From positions 1,736,001-1,800,000 of the forward strand of contig OY781040.1 of NCBI GenBank assembly GCA_963676095.1: a stretch of DNA of 64,000 bases, in the 5' to 3' direction. A program made the position numbers and the translations under genes. Positions 43,130-51,948 of this stretch are shown here, one piece after another. Under the pieces are notes generated by a model. The model was not told the origin of the DNA, ran no database searches, and saw nothing but the letters and a program-made list of their open reading frames with translations. The stretch is from G963676095 sp963676095. GTDB taxonomy: Bacteria > Bacteroidota > Bacteroidia > Bacteroidales > Prolixibacteraceae. Each line of letters begins with the position of its first letter. Position 1 is the stretch's first letter.

Positions 43130-45316
43130 ATGCAAAAAATCAACTGGCTCTTAACCTGCCTTTTTTTGTTCATCGCGCCCTCTTTATGGGCGCAGAATGT
43201 TTCGTTTTCAGGAACAGTAAGTGTAAAAAAAACCGGGGAACCGTTAACCGGGGCCAATGTTTATTTTAACGGGACAACCCTTGGCACCGTAACCAACAAA
43301 GACGGAAATTTTATTATCAAAAATGTAAAACCGGGAAATTACGAAGTGATTGTCTCGTGTGTAGGCTACCACCGCTTAAAAGAGGAGATCGCCGTTCTTG
43401 AAAAAGAGACAAAATTTAATTGCTCGCTTGAAACGTCAAACAGTTCATTGGGAGAAGTGGTCGTTACCGGGACAGGAACGCCACACCACCTGAAAAGTGC
43501 ACCCGTTCAAACCGAATTGATCGACAGCAAGCTGGTCGAAAACATTGCTTCCCCAGATTTTACCGATTTAATGAGCAGTATCAGTCCGTCTTTTGACTTT
43601 AGTCCGGGCGCCATGGGGCCTTTTATGCAACTGAATGGCCTGGGCAATGATTATATCCTCGTGATGATCGACGGGAAACGGACCTACGGCGATATCGGCG
43701 GACAGAACGACCTTAACCGCATCAACCCGGACGACATCGAACGTATTGAAGTGGTAAAAGGCGCCTCTTCTGCGTTGTACGGATCCGAGGCCATTGCCGG
43801 GGTAATTAATATTATCACGAAAAAATCGGACAGAAAAATCAGTGTTGTCAACAATTCCCGGATAGGCGGCCATGGCGAATGGGTCCAGCATAACGGTCTC
43901 GACCTAAACTTCGGCCGGCTCTCCTATTCAACTTCTTTCGACCGTAAAAAGACCGACGGCTGGCAGTTAAGCAAATACGAAACCGATGGGACGAATCTGT
44001 CTGAAACGGATGCGATGGCGCAGAACCCGTCGAAGGATTACACGTTCGACCAAAAATTCTCATATAATATCACCCCAAAACTGAATGTTTATGCGCAGGG
44101 CTCAAAATATGAGCGGGATGTTCAACGTCCCCTGGCGGTTGGGAAATACGGCTATTTTTACAAGGATTTCAGTTATTCGTCCGGAGGCAAATACCTGCTG
44201 AATAAAACAGCTTATATTCAGGCAGACTGGGCTTCCGACCGGTTCAAATATTACTATAAGTACAATCAGGAATCGGGTACTTATGCGGCAGGCGATAAAG
44301 CGCTCCAGACCAACCAACTCCGCGATGCACTGAATATTAAAGGTGTGTTCAGCCTTTCAAAAATGCACCTGTTATCGGTTGGCGGGGAATATGTCAACGA
44401 AGAGCTCGAATCGGAAGGGCGCCTGACCGGGAAAAAGGCTGATGCTTACACCCTGGCCGCCTATGCCCAGGATGAAATGCAAATCGTAAAAGACTTATCG
44501 TTAGTCGCGGGGGCCCGTTATGTCGATCACAAAGCGTTTGGAAGCGCTTTTACCCCCAAAGTATCGGCCCTTTACAAACTCCGCGATTTTAATTTCAGGG
44601 GAACCTATGCCCGGGGGTTTAAGGCCCCGACATTAAAAGAGCTTTATTACCATTATGAAAAAAATGGTTATCTGTATCTTGGAAACCCGGATTTGGACCC
44701 GCAAACATCCAATTACTACGCCCTATCGGCAGAATATATCATCAACGGGCTTTCGTTCAGCCTGACAGGTTACCGGAACGATGTAAACGACCTGATCGAC
44801 TATAAAACGGTGGAAACATCCGGAGAAGATGCGGCTAACGGGGTTAAAACCACCCGGGAACATTACAACATTGCAAAAGCAGGGACAAAAGGGCTCGATT
44901 TTCTTTTCAATGCAAACCTTGGAGCAGGTTTCTCCGTCGGCGGCGGCTACAGTTACGTGGACGCGAAAAATAAAACTGAAGACATCCGCTTGGAAGGCGT
45001 TGCAAAAAACTATGGCAACATCCGGCTGGGCTACCTGCACAACTGGAAAAAATACCAGTTGAATGCTACCCTGACCGGACGGTTCCAGGATAAAAAATTT
45101 TATGACGACAAATACGGAGACGCCAAAGGATACAATTTATGGAAACTCACGACAGTCCACCGCTTCAATACAAAAGGCACACTTAATTTTGAAGCCACAG
45201 CCGGGGTCGATAACCTTTTCGATTATGTAGACGACAGCCCCTATGGTTCGCACTACGGAACGATCAATCCGGGACGTACCGCTTTTGCCGGGGTAAAGAT
45301 CGTTTTTGCACGTTAA
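43130..45316 (+). CDS. btuB: TonB-dependent corrinoid receptor (BtuB-type)
   Basis: The 728-residue product has a signal peptide ending at SLWAQN, a CarboxypepD_reg/beta-sandwich N-domain (about residues 23-105, GANVYFNGTTLGTVTNKDGNF) and a plug domain (about 115-225, DDIERIEVVKGASSALYGSEA). A 22-strand-type barrel follows to the C-terminal aromatic-like strand AGVKIVFAR. It imports a ligand across the outer membrane using TonB energy. Cobalamin or another corrinoid is inferred from the riboswitch directly upstream and the btuFCD genes downstream. The N-domain is the Bacteroidota variety; E. coli BtuB lacks it. Confidence 0.92.
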   Translation: MQKINWLLTCLFLFIAPSLWAQNVSFSGTVSVKKTGEPLTGANVYFNGTTLGTVTNKDGNFIIKNVKPGNYEVIVSCVGYHRLKEEIAVLEKETKFNCSLETSNSSLGEVVVTGTGTPHHLKSAPVQTELIDSKLVENIASPDFTDLMSSISPSFDFSPGAMGPFMQLNGLGNDYILVMIDGKRTYGDIGGQNDLNRINPDDIERIEVVKGASSALYGSEAIAGVINIITKKSDRKISVVNNSRIGGHGEWVQHNGLDLNFGRLSYSTSFDRKKTDGWQLSKYETDGTNLSETDAMAQNPSKDYTFDQKFSYNITPKLNVYAQGSKYERDVQRPLAVGKYGYFYKDFSYSSGGKYLLNKTAYIQADWASDRFKYYYKYNQESGTYAAGDKALQTNQLRDALNIKGVFSLSKMHLLSVGGEYVNEELESEGRLTGKKADAYTLAAYAQDEMQIVKDLSLVAGARYVDHKAFGSAFTPKVSALYKLRDFNFRGTYARGFKAPTLKELYYHYEKNGYLYLGNPDLDPQTSNYYALSAEYIINGLSFSLTGYRNDVNDLIDYKTVETSGEDAANGVKTTREHYNIAKAGTKGLDFLFNANLGAGFSVGGGYSYVDAKNKTEDIRLEGVAKNYGNIRLGYLHNWKKYQLNATLTGRFQDKKFYDDKYGDAKGYNLWKLTTVHRFNTKGTLNFEATAGVDNLFDYVDDSPYGSHYGTINPGRTAFAGVKIVFAR

Positions 45317-45332
45317 TCAAGGTTCCGGGATA

Positions 45333-46805
45333 ATGAATGTGTTCAAAAAAATAATCTTTAAAATACATCAGGTCACAGGCATCATCCTGGGTCTGATGTT
45401 TCTGGCCTGGTTCCTTTCGGGCATTATCCTTATTTTTGCCGGTTTTCCCCATGCTTCGCGCGAGGAACGGTTCCAGCATCTGGAACCGTTTAACCGCGCC
45501 GATTTTGAAAAGATCCTTCCCCTGCCCGATTCTGTTAAAGGCTCCGTCGAACTGGAGAAACAGGAAGACCGGCCTGTCTACCGGGTTACTACTGGTAAAA
45601 AAGCACAGCGGGTGATCGATGCCTGCACGCTGCAAATTATTCCCGGATTTTCAGAAGCATCATGCAAACGTGTAGCCGGGAATTTTATGGGGTGCCCGGT
45701 TAAAAAGACAGTAAAAACAGATCAGCTCGACCAATGGATGCCCTGGAGCTATTACAGGCCACTGCTCCCGATATACAAATTCCGGATGGACGATGACCGG
45801 CATACTGTCCTTTATGTTTCCTCCAGGACAGGTGCCATTGTTCAGCAGACCGACCGTAAAAGCCGGTGGCTTGCCCGCATCGGGGCTATCCCCCACTGGA
45901 TTTATTTCCGTTCGCTGCGTTTACAGGTACAGCTATGGAAACAGGTGATCATCCGGATCTCGGCCATCGGGCTTTTGGTCTGCCTCTCGGGAATTATTGC
46001 CGGATTCATGCGTATGAATAACCGGAAAAAACAAAGAAAAACAGGAAGTATCACGCCCTATAAAAAATTCTGGTACAAATGGCACCATCTGGCAGGGTTC
46101 TTTTTCGGCGTATTTGTTTTTACATTTTTGTTAAGCGGACTTTTCTCAGTTGCCGGACTGCCGGACTGGGTCACGCCTGCACACCACGACTTTTCACCAC
46201 GGGAAACCTGGGAAAAGCACCAAAGAGTATCATCAGGCAAGGGGCATTCTATGCTTGAGCTCTGGCAGTCGCTCAAAACAAAAAATGGGATCCGGAAGCT
46301 GGAACGGGAAACCAGCATGGGAAATCCTGCCTGGTTCATTTACTATAACAACTACCAGGTCCCGGCCATTTATATTGTTGCCGGAGATACAATCTTCAGG
46401 CAGGAACCGTATAGACTACAACAGGTGAGAGACCGGGCAGCAAGACTTTTTCCCGGGACTTCCTACTCTGTCTCCGAGCAAACCGGATACGACAATTACT
46501 ACCAGAAGTCGGGAATGGCAAACCATCCGCTCCCGGTTTACCAGATTACCTGGAACAATGAAAATCAGGACCGGATCTACATCTACCCCGTTACAGGACA
46601 TGTCGTGCTATCGTACGATAAGAAAGGCAAAATCCACCGGTGGTTATACCAGGGCCTGCACAAATTCAATTTTCAGTTCTTAATCGAACATGAATGGCTC
46701 CGGAAAGCATTACTTCTCGTATTGTCGTGCGGAGGTATTGTTGTTAGCCTTTCCGGAATAGCATTAAGCGTCAAATGGATAAAACGAAAAGTAAAGAATA
46801 AATGA
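45333..46805 (+). CDS. PepSY-domain membrane protein, reductase-like
   Basis: Starting at the ATG at 45333 the product has 490 residues; an upstream frame overlapping btuB is unlikely. It has four main helices (starts at KIHQVTGIILGLMFLAWFLSG, IRISAIGLLVCLSGIIAGF, HHLAGFFFGVFVFTFLLSG and LLLVLSCGGIVVSLSGIAL) with two large periplasmic PepSY-like regions between. Histidines sit at the helix ends (FKIHQ, IPHWIYF, KWHHLAG, GLHKFNF, LIEHEW), like the haem ligands of FoxB/PiuB-type membrane reductases. It may pass electrons to the periplasm. The stop overlaps the cbiK start as ATGA. Confidence 0.88.
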   Translation: MNVFKKIIFKIHQVTGIILGLMFLAWFLSGIILIFAGFPHASREERFQHLEPFNRADFEKILPLPDSVKGSVELEKQEDRPVYRVTTGKKAQRVIDACTLQIIPGFSEASCKRVAGNFMGCPVKKTVKTDQLDQWMPWSYYRPLLPIYKFRMDDDRHTVLYVSSRTGAIVQQTDRKSRWLARIGAIPHWIYFRSLRLQVQLWKQVIIRISAIGLLVCLSGIIAGFMRMNNRKKQRKTGSITPYKKFWYKWHHLAGFFFGVFVFTFLLSGLFSVAGLPDWVTPAHHDFSPRETWEKHQRVSSGKGHSMLELWQSLKTKNGIRKLERETSMGNPAWFIYYNNYQVPAIYIVAGDTIFRQEPYRLQQVRDRAARLFPGTSYSVSEQTGYDNYYQKSGMANHPLPVYQITWNNENQDRIYIYPVTGHVVLSYDKKGKIHRWLYQGLHKFNFQFLIEHEWLRKALLLVLSCGGIVVSLSGIALSVKWIKRKVKNK

Positions 46806-47671
46806 AAATCAATCTTTTAATAGTACTCGTTCTTCTTTTCAACCTAAACACAACCGGGATGAACAAAACAAAGCAAGAAGAAAAAACAGGCATTTTGCTG
46901 GTCTCTTTCGGCACCAGCTATGCCAATGCACAAACGGCTCTTGACCATATTGGCGAACAGGTCAGGAAAACCTTTCCCGGTATCGAAGTCCGCTGGGCTT
47001 TTACGTCGAATATTATTCGCAATACCCTCAAAACAAAGGGCCGTTCTGTCGATTCGCCGGCAGAAGCATTGGCTAAAATGGGAGCCGACGGTTTTACTAA
47101 AATTGCCGTCCAGTCGTTGCATGTAATCCCCGGTGAAGAATTTGAAGACCTGCAAAAAACAGTGGCCGCCTTCAACCATATTCCCAAGAATGCACAAAAG
47201 GTTGTACTGGGAAAGCCCTTGCTTTACCGGCATGAAGATATTACCGAAACCTGCGCGGCACTCAGGACAATTCTTCCGGCAGATCGTGCTCCCGGTGATG
47301 CCATCGTCATGATGGGGCACGGAACTTCCCATGAATCAAACATCTATTACCCCGGATTGCAATATTACCTGTGGCAGCAGTCCCCCCTTCTCTTTCTCGG
47401 GACAGTTGAAGGCTACCCCGGATTAAAAGAAATCATTGCCGAACTAAAGGCTGAAAAGGTAAAAACCGTTTGGTTAATGCCTTTTATGTCGGTTGCAGGA
47501 GACCACGCCCAAAATGATATGGCAGGAGACAGTCCCGGCAGCTGGAAATCGCAACTCAAAAATGCAGGATTTACAGTGAAACCGATTATAAAAGGCCTTG
47601 GCGAATATGATGCGGTCGATGCGATCTGGATTAACCATTTAAAAGAAGTAATCGATGAACTTAAAAACTAA
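46802..47671 (+). CDS. cbiK: Exported sirohydrochlorin cobaltochelatase CbiK
   Basis: The 289-residue product begins with a hydrophobic signal (MKINLLIVLVLLFNLNTTG) before the CbiK domain (about residues 30-289). The CbiK metal residues are all present: H173 in MMGHGTSHESN, E203 in GTVEGYPG and H235 in VAGDHAQNDM. CbiK inserts cobalt into sirohydrochlorin early in anaerobic B12 synthesis. The signal suggests a periplasmic location, as in the CbiK(P) type of Desulfovibrio. The start at 46802 is supported by the ATGA overlap; a later Met at residue 20 would give a cytosolic form. It overlaps btuF by 17 bases. Confidence 0.92.
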   Translation: MKINLLIVLVLLFNLNTTGMNKTKQEEKTGILLVSFGTSYANAQTALDHIGEQVRKTFPGIEVRWAFTSNIIRNTLKTKGRSVDSPAEALAKMGADGFTKIAVQSLHVIPGEEFEDLQKTVAAFNHIPKNAQKVVLGKPLLYRHEDITETCAALRTILPADRAPGDAIVMMGHGTSHESNIYYPGLQYYLWQQSPLLFLGTVEGYPGLKEIIAELKAEKVKTVWLMPFMSVAGDHAQNDMAGDSPGSWKSQLKNAGFTVKPIIKGLGEYDAVDAIWINHLKEVIDELKN

Positions 47672-48776
47672 AGGCTACCTGGTCCCTGTCCTGTTCATAT
47701 TTTTATTGTCGTGCGGACAAGCAGGGAAAAAAGAATCATCAACGGAAAAGCTTAGCAAAGTACCGATGAAGTATGCCCGAAGTTTCGGGATTGAAAACGG
47801 CAACGGGTACAAGCTGATGAAAATATACGGAACAGGCAGTGACAGTTCCCGTTGTGAAACCTTTAAACTTGTCCCGGCAGAAAAAGCCGGCAAAGGTATC
47901 AGGCAGGGGATAATCCCTGTGCCCTGCAAACGGATTATTTGTCTTTCCTCCACTCAGTTAACCTATTTCTTTGCGCTTGACAATATTCAGAACATTGTAG
48001 CGATCAACAGCAGCCGTCATCTTTTCAATAAAGAAATGAACAAACGGCTTAAGGAAGGCCTCGTAAAAAAAGTCGGGAAAGAAGGTCAGTTCAACACCGA
48101 GCTGATAGCCAGTCTCAACCCGGATGTCATTTTTGTTTCGCCTTTCAAAACAGGAGGTTACGATGCTTTGAAGAGCCTGGGGTTCAACCTCGTCCCGATG
48201 GCTGCCTATGAAGAGGAAACGCCGCTGGGCCGGGCGGAATGGATTAAAATGATTGCTACATTTACAGGACAGGAACAAAAGGCAGACTCCATTTTCAATA
48301 AAGTGGCGGGCCGGTACGAATCGTTAAAGTCGCTGGCCTCAAAGGTAAAAAAACGTCCTTCCATCTTTTCCGGGAAAATGCGTTCGGGAACATGGTATGT
48401 CCCTGGCGGCGATAGCTTTTACGCCCATTATTTCAAAGATGCCGGGGCCGAATATGTCTTTAAAGACGAAAAGAAAGCTGCCTATCCCCTGGATTTTGAG
48501 ACGGTTTATGCCACCGCCGGGCAGTGCGATTACTGGCGGATCTTATTGCCGGACCCCATTGGGTACAACAAACAATCGCTGGAGACCGAAGACCCTCGGT
48601 ATACCGATTTTAAGGCATTCAAAAACAATCATATTTTTGTCTGCAACATCCGGGAGAAACCTTACTATGAAGAAAATGCCATGAAGCCGGATGTCATCCT
48701 TGCCGATTACATTCATTTTCTCCATCCTGATCTTTTACCCGGTTATCAGCCGGAGTTCTACGAGCTATTAAAATAA
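47655..48776 (+). CDS. btuF: Cobalamin/siderophore-type ABC binding lipoprotein (BtuF-like)
   Basis: The 373-residue product has a lipoprotein signal (MNLKTKGYLVPVLFIFLLSCG, lipobox LLSC). It also has a helical-backbone periplasmic binding fold of the BtuF/FepB type, with RIICLSSTQLTYFFALDNIQNIVAIN, IASLNPDVIFVSPFKTGGYD and GAEYVFKDEKKAAYPLDFETVY. It would deliver the ligand to the BtuC permease encoded 56 bases downstream. In sequence it could equally bind haem or ferri-siderophore; the riboswitch context favours a corrinoid. It overlaps cbiK by 17 bases. Confidence 0.88.
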   Translation: MNLKTKGYLVPVLFIFLLSCGQAGKKESSTEKLSKVPMKYARSFGIENGNGYKLMKIYGTGSDSSRCETFKLVPAEKAGKGIRQGIIPVPCKRIICLSSTQLTYFFALDNIQNIVAINSSRHLFNKEMNKRLKEGLVKKVGKEGQFNTELIASLNPDVIFVSPFKTGGYDALKSLGFNLVPMAAYEEETPLGRAEWIKMIATFTGQEQKADSIFNKVAGRYESLKSLASKVKKRPSIFSGKMRSGTWYVPGGDSFYAHYFKDAGAEYVFKDEKKAAYPLDFETVYATAGQCDYWRILLPDPIGYNKQSLETEDPRYTDFKAFKNNHIFVCNIREKPYYEENAMKPDVILADYIHFLHPDLLPGYQPEFYELLK

Positions 48777-48832
48777 AGCACAGCAATGATATTTATGGAC
48801 AAATAACCAATCATAATTCAACAATTACGCAA

Positions 48833-49888
48833 GTGACCGGAAAAAAATCAAAAATATCAGTTTCATTCTTGCTGCCGGCGGCCCTGGCAGTACTCCTCTT
48901 GCTCATGCTGCTCAACATGGCCTTGGGGTCGGTAAGTATCCCCTTAGGTGAGGTCGTGCGGATTGTTGCAGGAAAAGGTTCGGACAATCAGGTCTGGCAG
49001 AATATTTTAATACGTACCCGTCTGCCGCAGGCGCTTGTTGCGTTGAGTGCCGGCATGGCCCTGGGGGTTGCCGGGCTCTTAATGCAAACGCTTTTCCGCA
49101 ATTCGCTTGCCGGGCCTTCTGTGCTGGGCATCTCTTCCGGCGCCAGCCTGGGGGTTGCCTTTGTATTGCTGGTTGCCGGTCAGGCATTCGGTTTTTCCTT
49201 TGCACGCCTTGGCATCTGGGGCGATCTGGCCGTGACCGCAGCTTCGCTGGGAGGCGCCCTGGCTGTGCTCGCGCTCATCCTTTTCATCTCACGTAAGGTC
49301 GGAGGAACGCTCAGCGTATTAATTATGGGTGTAATGATTGGCTATTTATCCAACTCCGTGGTCGGTATCCTCAAGTTTTACAGTCTGGAAGAAGATGTTC
49401 ACAACTATGTCATCTGGGGGCTGGGTAGTTTTGGCCGTCTGTCGCTGGAACGGGCAGGAGCCTTCGCATTGGTGACCATACCTTTGTCGTTGTTATGCCT
49501 TTTGCTGAACAAACCGTTAAATCTTCTGGCGCTGGGCGATCTCTACGCCCGCAATCTTGGACTGAACATCAGGCGGGCACGGTTCCTTATTATTTTAACC
49601 TCAGGAATCCTTACCGCCCTGGTCACTGCCTTTTGCGGGCCGGTTATTTTTATCGGGCTGGCAGTGCCGCACCTGGCTAAAATGATTTCGCGTACTTCGA
49701 ATCATCTTATTCTCATCGTGAATTCCTGCATCATAGGCGGTGCAACAGCACTGCTTTGCAACCTCATCGCCCGTCTTCCGGGGCTCGACAGCGAACTTCC
49801 CATCAACTCGGTTACCGCTTTTATTGGGGCACCGGTGGTGATTTCCGTTATTCTGAGGCGAAAAAAAGAACATCAAATGGAGCGATAA
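48833..49888 (+). CDS. btuC: FecCD/BtuC-family ABC permease
   Basis: The 351-residue product has about ten helices and FecCD hallmarks: RTRLPQALVALSAGMALGVAGLLMQ, RNSLAGPSVLGISSGASLGVA, VIWGLGSFGRLS, GPVIFIGLAVPHLAKMIS and ELPINSVTAFIGAPVVISVIL. The start is GTG at 48833; no ATG fits. It forms the inner-membrane channel with the ATPase encoded next. The stop overlaps the ATPase start by one base (TAATG). Confidence 0.92.
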   Translation: MTGKKSKISVSFLLPAALAVLLLLMLLNMALGSVSIPLGEVVRIVAGKGSDNQVWQNILIRTRLPQALVALSAGMALGVAGLLMQTLFRNSLAGPSVLGISSGASLGVAFVLLVAGQAFGFSFARLGIWGDLAVTAASLGGALAVLALILFISRKVGGTLSVLIMGVMIGYLSNSVVGILKFYSLEEDVHNYVIWGLGSFGRLSLERAGAFALVTIPLSLLCLLLNKPLNLLALGDLYARNLGLNIRRARFLIILTSGILTALVTAFCGPVIFIGLAVPHLAKMISRTSNHLILIVNSCIIGGATALLCNLIARLPGLDSELPINSVTAFIGAPVVISVILRRKKEHQMER

Positions 49889-50919
49889 TGAGTAACAGGG
49901 ATTATATCAATATTGAAGATTTAACAATCGGCTATTCCCCGGGTAGCCGGGGAAAAATAGTGGCAGCCAACCTGAATGCCCGGATTGACCGGGGTGAACT
50001 GGTCTGCCTGTTGGGAGCAAATGGTGCAGGAAAAAGCACACTGATGCGCACCTTATGCGGATTTCAGCCTTCCTTCCGCGGACAGATCCGGATACTGGGA
50101 AAACCTGTCAGTACCTTGGGAGAGAAGGAAATCTCAAGACTGGTAAGTGTCGTCCTTACCGACCGGGTAATAGTTCCCAATGCAACGGTTTACGAGCTGG
50201 TGGCCTACGGAAGGAGCCCTTACACAGGAATTCTGGGCAGAACAGGGAAAAACGACCGCCGGATAATCGACAATGCCATTGAACAGTGTGGCATTGCCCA
50301 TAAGAAAGACGCGCTGCTCTCGTCGATCAGCGACGGTGAACGGCAAAAGGCATTTATCGCCAAGGCATTGGCCCAGGATACCCCGGTTATCCTGCTGGAC
50401 GAACCTACCGCTTTTCTGGACCTTCCGGCACGGGTGGAAATTATCCAGCTTTTACGACAGATTTCTTCGGCCTCCGGAAAATCGGTGTTACTTTCCACCC
50501 ACGATCTCGACCTGGCATTACAAATGGCAGACAGGCTTTGGCTGCTTCGTCCCGGAGGTCCTTTAGTTGTTGGCAGTCCCGAGGACCTGCTGTTACAAAA
50601 TGCCTTTCAATCCCTTTTTCAGAATAAAGGCATTGAGTTCGACACAAAAACGGGGCTGTTCCGTGTCGAGTACGAGCATTTCCGTGAATTACAGGTGAAA
50701 GGTCATGGTTTTGAATATGTCCTGCTTCGCCGCGCATTTGCCAGGAAAGGGATTAAAACAACCGGATTGACCGACGGATCAGGGCTTTGGGTTGAAATCG
50801 GAAAAAACGGACAACCTGTTTTTCATTTGTATAAAGATAAAGACCTTATGGCATCAGAGAAATCAGTCGAGAATATTGTAAAAATAACGATGGACTCGCT
50901 TAGACAGATTGAGAACTAG
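49888..50919 (+). CDS. btuD: ABC transporter ATPase (BtuD/FepC type) with C-terminal extension
   Basis: Starting at the ATG at 49888 the product has 343 residues; the longer frame to 49756 lies inside btuC. The ATPase part has Walker A LLGANGAGKSTLM, signature SISDGERQKAFIAKALAQ, Walker B VILLDEPTAFLDLPARVEI and the switch His in LSTHDLDLA. Residues from about 245 form an extra domain of about 100 residues (KTGLFRVEYEHFRELQVKGHG onward) absent from E. coli BtuD (about 250 residues). It powers import with BtuC and BtuF. Confidence 0.9.
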   Translation: MSNRDYINIEDLTIGYSPGSRGKIVAANLNARIDRGELVCLLGANGAGKSTLMRTLCGFQPSFRGQIRILGKPVSTLGEKEISRLVSVVLTDRVIVPNATVYELVAYGRSPYTGILGRTGKNDRRIIDNAIEQCGIAHKKDALLSSISDGERQKAFIAKALAQDTPVILLDEPTAFLDLPARVEIIQLLRQISSASGKSVLLSTHDLDLALQMADRLWLLRPGGPLVVGSPEDLLLQNAFQSLFQNKGIEFDTKTGLFRVEYEHFRELQVKGHGFEYVLLRRAFARKGIKTTGLTDGSGLWVEIGKNGQPVFHLYKDKDLMASEKSVENIVKITMDSLRQIEN

Positions 50920-51069
50920 GAAACTGGTGAACTGGAGAATGAAAGAATTAATGAATGAAGGAATGAGAGAATTAGAAAAAAACAAAGACCTGGGAACCGA
51001 AACAATACTCAAACAACGAAGTATCAAACACTCAAACGGCGTAGCCTCAAACCATAGTAACCATTTTTC

Positions 51070-51120
51070 GAGTCTTCGCGTTCAGTTTTGTTCTTCGCGT
51101 CTTTGAGTCTTTGCGTTCAG
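51070..51120 (+). repeat. Direct repeat in the btuD-nitrilase spacer
   Basis: GAGTCTTCGCGTTCAG (51070-51085) recurs as GAGTCTTTGCGTTCAG (51105-51120) with one mismatch, and a related TTCTTCGCGTCTTT lies between them. The whole spacer 50920-51135 carries no supported gene; its first part is low-complexity GAATGA/GAGAATTA sequence. Confidence 0.65.
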
Positions 51121-51135
51121 CTTAGAAACCCGATA

Positions 51136-51948
51136 ATGCCTATGAAAATTGCAGCAGCTTACATAACCTCAGAACCCGGAAATGTTTCAGAAAACCTTCA
51201 GGGGACACTGGAAATGCTTTCCCGGCTCGAAAAAGAACAGGTACGGTTTGTCCTGTTTCCTGAACTGAATATTTCAGGCTATACCACTTCTGAGAAAAAG
51301 ATAATGGCAGCCTGGAAACAAAAACAAAAGATCTTCGGACAACTTGCTGAATTTTCACGAAATTCGCAAACAGCTTTTGCAATAGGTTTCCCGGAGATGC
51401 AGGACGGAAAGTTATATATCGCACAATTTATCTTTGAGAAAGGAAGAATCATTGGCATCCACCGGAAAAGCCACCTGGGACCGACCGAAAAATGTACTTT
51501 TCATGAAGGCTGTGAGTTCCCTGTTTTTCAGGTTGACAAATTGGCTATCGGAATCCAGTTGTGTTTTGAAACCCACTTTCCTGAAATCAGTTATGCCCAG
51601 GCCCGGCAAGGTGCCAATGTCCTGGCAATGGGATTTGCCTCTCCAAAAGAAACCAGTGCAGAAAAGCTGGAACGGTTCAAGCGTTTTTTGTGCGCCAGGG
51701 CTTATGACAATTCCTGTTATGTACTGGCCTGTAACCTGGCAGGGGAAACGACGAACGGGACAACAATACCAGGACTGGCAATGGCAATCGATCCCCGGGG
51801 AAATGTTCTGGAAGAAACGGCAGAACCCGGAAGCGGGTATTGTATCACAGATTTCGGGCCGGAAGTTCTGGAACGGATTTATCAATCGAAAATGGCATGG
51901 TTCAACCGCTTCAAAAAAAATGAAATTTTAAGGCAGTTCTATGAATAA
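51136..51948 (+). CDS. Nitrilase-superfamily carbon-nitrogen hydrolase
   Basis: Starting at the ATG at 51136 (or 51142) the product has 270 residues, with the Glu-Lys-Cys triad: E43 in LFPELNISGYT, K111 in IHRKSHLGPTE and C143 in IGIQLCFETHFPE. The family hydrolyses amides or nitriles. It lies between btuD and cbiP and overlaps cbiP by 8 bases, so it is translated with the B12 genes. It could trim or supply an amide in corrinoid salvage or side-chain chemistry, or be a general omega-amidase; the sequence alone does not decide. It is not a known step of the pathway. Confidence 0.88.
   Translation: MPMKIAAAYITSEPGNVSENLQGTLEMLSRLEKEQVRFVLFPELNISGYTTSEKKIMAAWKQKQKIFGQLAEFSRNSQTAFAIGFPEMQDGKLYIAQFIFEKGRIIGIHRKSHLGPTEKCTFHEGCEFPVFQVDKLAIGIQLCFETHFPEISYAQARQGANVLAMGFASPKETSAEKLERFKRFLCARAYDNSCYVLACNLAGETTNGTTIPGLAMAIDPRGNVLEETAEPGSGYCITDFGPEVLERIYQSKMAWFNRFKKNEILRQFYE

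Noticed and set aside
50909..51106. Plus-strand frame of 65 codons after btuD
   Set aside because: It consists of low-complexity and repeat-derived sequence and has no conserved feature.
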